From Clavibacter tessellarius (GTDB lineage: Bacteria > Actinomycetota > Actinomycetes > Actinomycetales > Microbacteriaceae): 64,000 nt of DNA. The notes under the pieces were generated by a model. It did not search any database and was not told where the DNA came from. It worked only from the letters and a program-made list of their open reading frames with translations. Positions 25,583 through 32,384 of the stretch are shown one piece after another. The DNA lies in the NCBI RefSeq assembly GCF_001618005.1, contig NZ_LQXA01000019.1:124001-188000 (forward strand), given 5' to 3'. Position numbers and translations under genes: made by a program. Position 1 is the stretch's first letter, and each line of letters begins with the position of its first letter.

Positions 25583-25754
25583 CTTCCTGGGTCCTCTCGG
25601 ATCGGAGTCGGACGGTCGTGCTGATCAGCTCTTAAGACGGTAGCGACCGGACGGCTCTTTTTCCACAGGCTTTGACGGCATACCCAGCGAAGGGCGGAGC
25701 GCCGTGGTATGTGACCAGCCTTCTTGGCCTCCTACTGGAAGGCGGGGTCGTCGC

Positions 25755-27155
25755 CTACACGACCGACGCCACCCCGAACACCGCCGCCGCGATCGCGAAG
25801 CCCATCGCGCCGATGGCCGTCTCCATCACCGTCCACGTCTTGAGGGTCGTCTTCACGTCCATCTCGAAGAAGCGGCCGACGAGCCAGAATCCGGAGTCGT
25901 TCACGTGGCTCGCGACCACGGATCCGCCGGCCACCGCCACGACGAGCGCCGCGACCTGGAAGGCGTTGAAGTCGCCCGCGAGGATCGCCGGGGAGACGAG
26001 GCCCGCGGCCGTGGTGAGCGCGACCGTCGCCGACCCTTGCGCGATGCGGAGGATCGCGGCGATGAGGAAGCCGGCCAGGATGATCGGGATGCCGAGGTCG
26101 CCGAGCACGTCGGCGAGGGCGTTGCCGATGCCGCTGGTGCGGAGGACACCGCCGAACATGCCGCCCGCGCCGGTGATCAGGATCACCGAGCAGACCGGGC
26201 CGAGCGCCGACTCGAGCGTCTTCTCGAGGGCGCTCTTGTCGATCCCGCGGCGCCGGCCGAGCACGAACGCCGCGAACAGCAGCGAGATGAGGAGCGCGAC
26301 GGGCGTCTCGCCGAGCGTGCGGAGCACCTGGTACCAGGTCTGGTCGCTCGTGCCCTCGGGGAGGATCCCGCCGGTGGAGGCGGCGTTGAGGCCGGTGTTG
26401 AGGAAGATCAGGATCAGCGGGAGCAGCAGCACGGCGACGACGGTGCCGAACTTCGGCGGGTTCGACTCGGCGTGCGCGTCGGCCTCGCCGAGCAGGGTCG
26501 GGATCGGCAGCACGAACCTCTTCCCCACCCACAGGCCGAACAGGTACGCGGTGACGTACCAGGTGGGGATCGCGGCGAGGAGGCCCACGAGGATCACGAT
26601 GCCGACGTTCGCGCCGAAGAACTCGCTCGCCGCGACGGGGCCGGGGTGCGGCGGCACGAAGACGTGCATCACCGAGAAGGCGCCGGCCGCGGGGAGGCCG
26701 TAGCGGAGCACGCCGCCGCCGAGGCGCCGGGCCACCGAGAACACGATGGGCAGCATCACGACGAGGCCGGCGTCGAAGAAGATCGGGAACCCGAACAGCA
26801 GCGACGCGACGCCGAGCGCGAAGGGGGCGCGCTTCTCGCCGAAGACGCGGATCAGGGTGTCGGCCAGCGCCTTCGCCCCGCCGCTGGTCTCGACCAGGCG
26901 CCCGAGCATCGCCCCGAGCCCCACGAGCAGCGCGACGGCGCCGAGCGTGGATCCGAAGCTGCCGACGAGCACGGTCACGATCTGCGAGGTCGGGATCCCG
27001 GTGGCGAACGCGGTGACGAGGCTCACGAGGATCAGCGCGACGAACGCGTGGATGCGCAGCGTGATGATCAGGATCAGCAGGACCGCGATGGCGCCCGCGG
27101 CGATCAGGAGGAGCGGCCCCGCGGTGAGGGTCTGCGTCCAGTCTTCGATGGTCAT
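25755..27155 (-). CDS. Gluconate:H+ symporter, GntP family
   Basis: 466-residue transporter with about 12-14 helices, importing gluconate. Recognisable family stretches are F-G-F-P-I-F-F-D-A-G, M-H-V-F-V-P-P-H-P-G-P, I-L-I-T-G-A-G-G-M-F-G and V-A-G-G-S-V-V-A-S-H-V-N-D-S-G-F-W. GGAGA precedes ATG 27155. The divergent regulator that normally controls it (27268-27828) is decayed and no gluconokinase is in the window, so expression may be constitutive or lost. Confidence 0.93.
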   Translation of the reverse strand: MTIEDWTQTLTAGPLLLIAAGAIAVLLILIITLRIHAFVALILVSLVTAFATGIPTSQIVTVLVGSFGSTLGAVALLVGLGAMLGRLVETSGGAKALADTLIRVFGEKRAPFALGVASLLFGFPIFFDAGLVVMLPIVFSVARRLGGGVLRYGLPAAGAFSVMHVFVPPHPGPVAASEFFGANVGIVILVGLLAAIPTWYVTAYLFGLWVGKRFVLPIPTLLGEADAHAESNPPKFGTVVAVLLLPLILIFLNTGLNAASTGGILPEGTSDQTWYQVLRTLGETPVALLISLLFAAFVLGRRRGIDKSALEKTLESALGPVCSVILITGAGGMFGGVLRTSGIGNALADVLGDLGIPIILAGFLIAAILRIAQGSATVALTTAAGLVSPAILAGDFNAFQVAALVVAVAGGSVVASHVNDSGFWLVGRFFEMDVKTTLKTWTVMETAIGAMGFAIAAAVFGVASVV

Positions 27156-27267
27156 GGGTCTCCGTTCGGCTGGGCGGATCCGTGGATCGCGTCGCGGGAG
27201 GCGGCGCCCGGCCGGGGAGGTGGGCGTCGGTGCCTGCGTGGGGCGGGCGGCGGCGGGGCCGCTCGCG

Positions 27268-27828
27268 TTCCGTCTACACAACACCCGTAGCCGCGTCCGC
27301 GTCCTCGAGGCGATGGCGCTCCTCGTGCCGAAGCGCCGCGCGGGCATCGTGGTGCAGGGCCCGGACCGTTGGAACGTCTCCGACCCGCGCATCATCCGCT
27401 GGCGCCTCACCGGCCCGGCCCGCTCGGACCAGTTCCGCTCCCTCACCTAGCTGCGCCGCGCGGACGAGCCGGTCGCGGCGTCACTGGCCGCGCCTAACGC
27501 GACTACTGCTCAGCGCACGCGCACGCGCATCGCCGATCTCGCGGTCGCTCTCCGCCGCCCCTGCGAGGCCGGCGCCCTCGTCGACTTCCTCGCCGCCGAC
27601 ATCGAGTTCCACCACCTGATCCCCGAGGCCAGCGGTCACGACGTGTTCTGCGCCCTCCGCGAGGTGACCACGGAGGTCCTGAGCGGTCGCACGCACCAGG
27701 GCCTGATGCCGCGGCCGCCGCGGCCGCATGCGCTACACACTGACGAGTAGATGGGGCACTTGATCCGGGATGGCGACGCGGCGACGGCGGAGTCGTTGCT
27801 GCCGGAGGGTAACAGTGAGATTCGCTAG
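27268..27828 (+). pseudogene. Remnant of GntR/FadR-type gluconate regulator
   Basis: Reading frame 1 from about 27268 gives the end of a winged helix (R-V-R-V-L-E-A-M-A-L-L), W-N-V-S-D-P-R-I-I-R-W-R-L and then an FCD ligand domain with A-D-I-E-F-H-H-L-I and D-V-F-C-A-L-R. The frame is broken by TAG at 27448-27450 (where L-T-E-L would be expected) and TAG at 27748-27750, and ends at TAG 27826. The N-terminal recognition helix is missing or scrambled. It is divergent from the GntP permease, the usual place for its repressor. The low-GC island begins directly after it. Confidence 0.8.
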
Positions 27829-27882
27829 CTTTCTGACCTATCGTCTTCCGCCCCGGCGGAGAGGTGACCCGCCGTATATCGA

Positions 27883-28083
27883 CTACCGAAAATCGTAATC
27901 CTCGTCCATGCCGCTCGACAACCAAATATCCTCGGCGTCGGACTCGCTCAGCATGTTACTCGACGGGCCGTCTGACCCGGAGTCATGGTCCTCGCCAATA
28001 GTGCAACGACAATCCTCAGCGTACACCGATCCAGGATCATCATCGCGCTCGGTGAACTTCTTATGCTTAGGCCCTGTGGGCAT
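27883..28083 (-). CDS. Small acidic hypothetical protein in island
   Basis: 66 residues, strongly acidic after a basic first dozen, with two cysteines (D-C-R-C) and an ending E-D-Y-D-F-R. GAGGA lies about 6 nt before ATG 28081-28083. I do not recognise it with certainty. It is transcribed away from the HEPN-ATPase pair and sits at the left island limit. Confidence 0.45.
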   Translation of the reverse strand: MPTGPKHKKFTERDDDPGSVYAEDCRCTIGEDHDSGSDGPSSNMLSESDAEDIWLSSGMDEDYDFR

Positions 28084-28523
28084 CTGGTCCTCGACCTCGT
28101 TTGGGCTCCGTCAGTAATCGTGGGGAGGAGCCAACACCGCCTGAACCAGAGCTTAGGGCCGTAGTACGACGCCTAAGCCCGGGCCAAATCAAGCTCCCGT
28201 CGCAAGAGTGACCACCCCTCGGTAACATCTCAGCCTCGCGATAGTACGACGGGACTGGTGGGCCGCAAAAAAAGTATCGCCGTACTCATCAAGACCGCCG
28301 CTCGAGCCCCGAAGACCCTCCCACACGCGCTGCTCACCTTACTGTGTCCGTGGGCTAATAGTGTGCCCTTGCTGGTCGGTAGAGAAGAGTGGAGTCGGTC
28401 GTCAGCTCACTCTCGTGCACCCGGCCGCTCTAGGTTCAATAAAGCCGGGTGCCACCCTTATTGGGGGTGCCACAGCTGAGAACTGCTTGTCCTTACTTCA
28501 AGCCTCGAGGCCATACTCGTCAT
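28084..28523. other. Non-coding region upstream of HEPN gene
   Basis: About 440 bp. Includes an inverted repeat GCTTAGG/CCTAAGC (28151-28157 and 28172-28178) with a 14-nt loop, the 7-mer GCTTAGG again at 28065, and the two-hairpin element at 28417-28469. The ORF at 28258-28479 has no ribosome site or recognisable composition and I do not call it. Confidence 0.5.
28417..28469 (+). promoter_or_regulatory. Two consecutive hairpins in HEPN leader
   Basis: First stem: GCACCCGGC (28417-28425) with GCCGGGTGC (28444-28452), 18-nt loop. Second stem follows at once: CACCC (28453-28457) with GGGTG (28465-28469). The pair lies 55-107 nt before ATG 28524 and includes a direct repeat GGGTGCCAC. Could be an attenuator or RNA-binding site for the downstream system. 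Confidence 0.5.
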
Positions 28524-28991
28524 ATGGAACACCCGGTAGCTTTCCTCCCAGAACCCGAATATCTCGCCCGCATAGGTGCCCTTGCGTACACGGTTTCGAG
28601 TGTGGAGTGGATGGTGTTGGGGGACCTTGGCCGCCTTGCCTCCGACTTACCGGATCAGCTGTCGCTGACCGCGCTGGAGTCCAGGACGACGTCCCAGATC
28701 GCGATAGAGATAAAGGCTGCGCTTTCTGAAGTCGCTGCCGGGCCAACAAAAACATACTTGGTTGCCGCATATAGGGCGCTATTTAAGGTGGCCACCATTC
28801 GCAATGATGTTCTGCATGCGCGGCCGGCAACGCATCCGTCAGGGTCGCAGCGTCTTAGTAGGGCGGAGACCGCTAATCAGGCTCCGACGGGAAATCGTTT
28901 CTGGATCGACGACGGGTGGCTCGACGACGCTGTTTCAAGCGTAAACCAGCAATTGAGAAATGTATCTGAAGCCAGGCCGCCGTTCGCGTGA
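28524..28991 (+). CDS. HEPN-domain protein, putative ribonuclease toxin
   Basis: 155 residues, mostly helical. Residues 93-98 read R-N-D-V-L-H, an exact match to the catalytic R-[N/H/D]-x3-H motif of HEPN RNases, followed by A-R-P-A-T-H. The opening L-P-E-P-E-Y-L and V-S-S-V-E-W resemble small actinobacterial proteins of the Cthe_2314-like HEPN group. ATG 28524 was chosen because the domain begins there; upstream in-frame codons overlap the hairpins. No good ribosome site is visible. The ATPase gene follows 87 bp downstream on the same strand and is its probable partner. RNase activity and target are inferred. Confidence 0.7.
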   Translation: MEHPVAFLPEPEYLARIGALAYTVSSVEWMVLGDLGRLASDLPDQLSLTALESRTTSQIAIEIKAALSEVAAGPTKTYLVAAYRALFKVATIRNDVLHARPATHPSGSQRLSRAETANQAPTGNRFWIDDGWLDDAVSSVNQQLRNVSEARPPFA

Positions 28992-29078
28992 CGTCGCGTT
29001 CGTTATCTTCGAATCAGACTACGTTCAACCTCACTTTTTACCTTTTCCGCGAAGTGCCAGCACGGGGGTCGATAACTT

Positions 29079-31280
29079 ATGAAAAAGCTAAAAATAGACT
29101 TTACGAATTGCCACGGTATTCGTCACTTGAAGGCAGATCTTAGCTTCAAGGATGCAAGAGCAACTGCGATTTACGCGCCTAACGGAATGATGAAGACTTC
29201 ATTCGCCCGCGCCTTTAGCGATTTGTCTCGACGGGAGGAGTCGACGGATCACGTATTCCCAGAGCGCGAAAGCTCCAGGACCATCACTGACGAAGATGAT
29301 ACCGCCCTCACGGCGGACCAAGTGGTTGTGATCGTCTCTTATGACGAGGAAATTGGGCCCACGGAGTATACTTCAACGCTCCTTGTGGACAAGGTCCTCC
29401 GCTCGGAGTACGCGGCGATTCAGAGTAAGATTATTGAGTCGAAGGCGGAGCTAATTGCGGCACTCAAGGCGCAAGCTCAAACAAAAAAAGACGTGTCTTC
29501 GGAGCTCTCGATGGCATTCACGCGTGACCGCGAGAGCTTTTTCAAAGCCCTCCTTCGTGTCGAAGATGAAGTTAAAGACGAAGAGTCTCCTTACGCGTGG
29601 TTGCCGTATGACGTTTTATTTGACGACAAAGTTGTTGCACTTCTGGCAACAAAAGACTTTGCCTCATCCCTTGCCAATTATGTCACTCGTTTTAATGAGC
29701 TTTTAGATTCGTCCTCGTATTTTTCCCGAAAAACCTTCAGCTATTACAACGCCGAGACTATCGCGAAAAGCCTGGGTGGAAACGGCTTCTTTGAAGCAAA
29801 GCACTCCGTCATTCTGAATGACGGAGCTGATGGAACCGCGCTGTCGACGCAGGCCCAGCTGGCGGAGTTGATTGCTTCCGAGAAAGAGGCTATTAGCGAC
29901 GACCCGCAACTTCGCAAAACATTCACCGCGATCGAAAGCAAGCTCACTAAAAATATCGAGTCGCGGCGCTTTTTTGACCTCGTGTCGGACCATCAAGAGC
30001 TTCTTCTGGAGCTTGATAATGTTGAGCGCTTTAAGGAGCGTGTCTGGAAGTCTTATTTGAAGGCTAACGAGCCCCTTTATCTGGAAGCAGTATCTCGCTT
30101 TCGAAAGGCAGAATCGCGAAAAGCAGAAATTGAGGCGGAAGCCGGAGCGCAAAGGGGGCAGTGGGAAGATGTTATCGAAATATTCAATCGTCGCTTCTTC
30201 GTTCCGTTCACCTTAATTGCGGAGAACCGCACAAATGTAGTTCTTGGACTTGAGCCGGTCGCTAAGCTCGGTTTTGAATTTGCGGACGGTGGTGACCGAA
30301 CTTCCGTGGACCGCGGAGACCTCTTGGGCGTCCTGAGTACGGGCGAGAAGAAGGCACTTTACATTCTTAATGTTTTATTTGAGGTCGAGCGCCGCAAGGG
30401 GGTGCCGGGTGACACCGTATTTATCGTTGATGATATTGCCGACTCATTTGACTATAAAAACAAGTATGCCATCATTCAGTACCTGAAGGATATCGCCGAG
30501 GTGCCAAATTTTCGCCTTGTGGTCCTTACGCATAACTTCGACTTCTTCCGCACGCTTGAAAGTCGTTTTGTACCTTACAGCCAGTGCCTCATGGGACAAA
30601 GGGCACCAGCGGGGATGGAGCTAGTAAGGGCAGCCGGAATTAAAAATCCTTTTATCAAGGACTTTAAGCCAAACTTCTTTACGGATGCAACCAAACGATC
30701 TGCCGCAATTCCGTTTGTGCGTAATCTACTCGAGTATACACGCGGCGAGGATGATCCTGGATACGTCAAGTTGACGTCTCTCTTGCACTGGAAAGCCGAA
30801 ACCGCCACAGTCACCCAGGCTGATATCGACACTATCTTTAATGACTTATTTTCAACCACTGGCTGCTGGCCGAGGCCGGATGAAAGCGTAACTGAGATGA
30901 TTGGCGAGGAAGCGCAGAAATGCGTCGCTGACGCAGTGACCATGGATCTAGCGAATAAGATCACTTTGTCAATCGCGATTCGTGTTGCTGCAGAAAAGTA
31001 TATGGTCGATAAAATTGCGGATCAGTCGTTTGTTGATGGCTTACGTGCCAATCAGACAGGCCACCTCTTTGCGCATTACAGGAAAAATTTCCCCGACGAT
31101 CGTGACGCAATTCGAACTGTTGACGAAGTGGTGCTGATGACGCCCGAGAATATTCATGTAAACTCGTTTATGTACGAGCCCATACTGGATATGACTGACG
31201 AGCACCTTGTTCGCTTGCTCAAAGATGTAGGCACACTGCAAAAGAGTGTTTCTGGGATCTCTTCAAACTCCAGCTCTTGA
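29079..31280 (+). CDS. ABC-type (AAA_13/PrrC-like) ATPase, putative defence sensor
   Basis: 733 residues. Starts with an ABC head: K-I-D-F-T-N-C-H-G-I and a variant Walker A, A-P-N-G-M-M-K-T at 33-40. A charged, largely helical insert (about 110-380) follows, then signature L-S-T-G-E-K-K-A-L-Y at about 418, Walker B F-I-V-D-D-I-A-D-S-F-D near 447, and switch His in V-L-T-H-N-F-D near 483. After the head is a C-terminal domain of about 240 residues with no motif I know. Layout resembles SMC/RecF-like ATPases of PrrC, RloC and similar systems. Codon use is foreign. No nuclease motif of its own is evident, fitting a partnership with the HEPN protein upstream. Confidence 0.75.
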   Translation: MKKLKIDFTNCHGIRHLKADLSFKDARATAIYAPNGMMKTSFARAFSDLSRREESTDHVFPERESSRTITDEDDTALTADQVVVIVSYDEEIGPTEYTSTLLVDKVLRSEYAAIQSKIIESKAELIAALKAQAQTKKDVSSELSMAFTRDRESFFKALLRVEDEVKDEESPYAWLPYDVLFDDKVVALLATKDFASSLANYVTRFNELLDSSSYFSRKTFSYYNAETIAKSLGGNGFFEAKHSVILNDGADGTALSTQAQLAELIASEKEAISDDPQLRKTFTAIESKLTKNIESRRFFDLVSDHQELLLELDNVERFKERVWKSYLKANEPLYLEAVSRFRKAESRKAEIEAEAGAQRGQWEDVIEIFNRRFFVPFTLIAENRTNVVLGLEPVAKLGFEFADGGDRTSVDRGDLLGVLSTGEKKALYILNVLFEVERRKGVPGDTVFIVDDIADSFDYKNKYAIIQYLKDIAEVPNFRLVVLTHNFDFFRTLESRFVPYSQCLMGQRAPAGMELVRAAGIKNPFIKDFKPNFFTDATKRSAAIPFVRNLLEYTRGEDDPGYVKLTSLLHWKAETATVTQADIDTIFNDLFSTTGCWPRPDESVTEMIGEEAQKCVADAVTMDLANKITLSIAIRVAAEKYMVDKIADQSFVDGLRANQTGHLFAHYRKNFPDDRDAIRTVDEVVLMTPENIHVNSFMYEPILDMTDEHLVRLLKDVGTLQKSVSGISSNSSS

Positions 31281-31349
31281 CGGTGTCGCCCAAGCGCCTT
31301 GAGTGGTTGAGTTTGGCAATCAAAACTCGAATTGATATTGATATTGGTG

Positions 31350-31423
31350 TGGAGCGAGTGACGGGAATCGAACCCGCGCTATCAGCTTGGGAAGCTGAAG
31401 TTCTACCATTGAACTACACTCGC
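31350..31423 (-). tRNA. tRNA-Gly (anticodon CCC)
   Basis: 74 nt including encoded CCA. Acceptor arms GCGAGTG (5', ending at 31423) and CACTCGC pair fully; the anticodon stem TCAGC/GCTGA encloses loop TTCCCAA, anticodon CCC; T-arm GCGGG-TTCGATT-CCCGT. Marks the right edge of the low-GC island, with its 3' end facing the island. Confidence 0.95.
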
Positions 31424-31492
31424 GCGACCGGCCATCAGCCGGGTCGAGACCACAGCCTAGCAAGAGTCCGGCCGGGCGCCACCCCGCGCCGG

Positions 31493-31498
31493 TAGGCT
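31493..31498 (+). promoter_or_regulatory. -10 element of leaderless promoter
   Basis: TAGGCT, 6 nt before GTG 31505 of dcd. Confidence 0.6.
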
Positions 31499-31504
31499 CC
31501 TGCC

Positions 31505-32110
31505 GTGCTCCTCTCCGACCGTGACATCACCGCCGAGCTCGACGCCGGACGAGTGGCCCTCGACCCCTACGACCCCGGGATGCTGCAGCCCGCGAGCATC
31601 GACGTGCGCATCGACCGCTTCTTCCGGCTGTTCGACAACCACAAGTACCCCTACATCGACCCCGCCGAGGACCAGCCCGAGCTGACGCGCCTCATCGAGT
31701 CGAAGCCGGGGGAGCCGTTCATCCTGCACCCGGGCGAGTTCGTCCTGGGGTCCACGTTCGAGCTGGTCACGCTGCCCGACGACGTCGCCGCGCGCCTCGA
31801 GGGCAAGAGCTCGCTCGGCCGCCTCGGCCTCCTCACGCACTCCACCGCCGGCTTCATCGACCCCGGGTTCTCCGGCCACGTCACGCTGGAGCTGTCGAAC
31901 GTCGCGACGCTGCCCATCAAGCTCTGGCCCGGGATGAAGATCGGCCAGCTCTGCTTCTTCCGCCTGTCGTCGCCCGCCGAGAAGCCCTACGGATCCGGCG
32001 AGTACGCCTCCCGCTACCAAGGCCAGCGCGGCCCCACGGCCTCCCGCTCGCACCTCAACTTCGTGCACACCGACGTGACGGTGACGGACGCGGGGCAGTC
32101 GGGGGAGTAG
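31505..32110 (+). CDS. dcd: dCTP deaminase
   Basis: 201-residue trimeric enzyme deaminating dCTP on the way to dUMP; actinobacterial members are often bifunctional deaminase/dUTPases. Active-site block [11 protein letters not shown] (about 99-109), with A-G-F-I-D-P-G-F-x-G following; the N-terminal L-L-S-D-R-D-I and P-A-S-I-D-V-R are also typical. GTG start is fixed by the TAGGCT box 6 nt upstream and by alignment with the family's first residues. First core gene after the island. Confidence 0.95.
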   Translation: MLLSDRDITAELDAGRVALDPYDPGMLQPASIDVRIDRFFRLFDNHKYPYIDPAEDQPELTRLIESKPGEPFILHPGEFVLGSTFELVTLPDDVAARLEGKSSLGRLGLLTHSTAGFIDPGFSGHVTLELSNVATLPIKLWPGMKIGQLCFFRLSSPAEKPYGSGEYASRYQGQRGPTASRSHLNFVHTDVTVTDAGQSGE

Positions 32111-32384
32111 CCCGACCACTCGTCGCGCGGTGACTCCCGCGCGGCACCGGGACTCGGCGTGCCCGCGCACACCACCCCCCGTGGAGAACCCGCCGACCCC
32201 GCCCCGGCCGCATGCCATCCTCAGCCACCGGTTGCGATCCCCCCGTCGCGACACCGGCAGGGGCGCCCCTCCGCACCACATCCCACGCACCACGCACCAG
32301 CCAGCGATCCACCTGGGGCGCTTCGTCCGCACGCCGCCGGGCGCACACTCGTGCGCCCGGCTCCGTCCCACGAAGGAGAAGGCC

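Larger units (their letters stand above)
27830..31349. mobile_element. Low-GC genomic island ending at tRNA-Gly
   Basis: Base composition drops sharply between the regulator remnant and the tRNA gene: codons such as AAA, TTT, ATT and GAA become common, while flanking genes almost avoid them. GGATCC, frequent around it, is absent. Contents: a 66-residue ORF, a structured leader, the HEPN gene and the ABC-type ATPase gene. No integrase, transposase or duplicated tRNA end is visible, so the mode of entry is unknown; the limits are approximate. Confidence 0.75.

Noticed and set aside
28258-28479. 73-codon ORF upstream of the HEPN gene
   Set aside because: No ribosome site, no recognisable composition, and it runs through the two leader hairpins.
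29079-31280. ATPase as a plain SMC/RecF repair protein
   Set aside because: Foreign composition, variant P-loop, unique C-terminal domain and pairing with a HEPN gene make a housekeeping repair role less likely, though not excluded.
31350-31423. Duplicated tRNA 3' end (attachment site) at the left island limit
   Set aside because: I looked for the acceptor/T-arm sequence near 27200-28200 and found no copy, so I do not claim integrase-mediated insertion.
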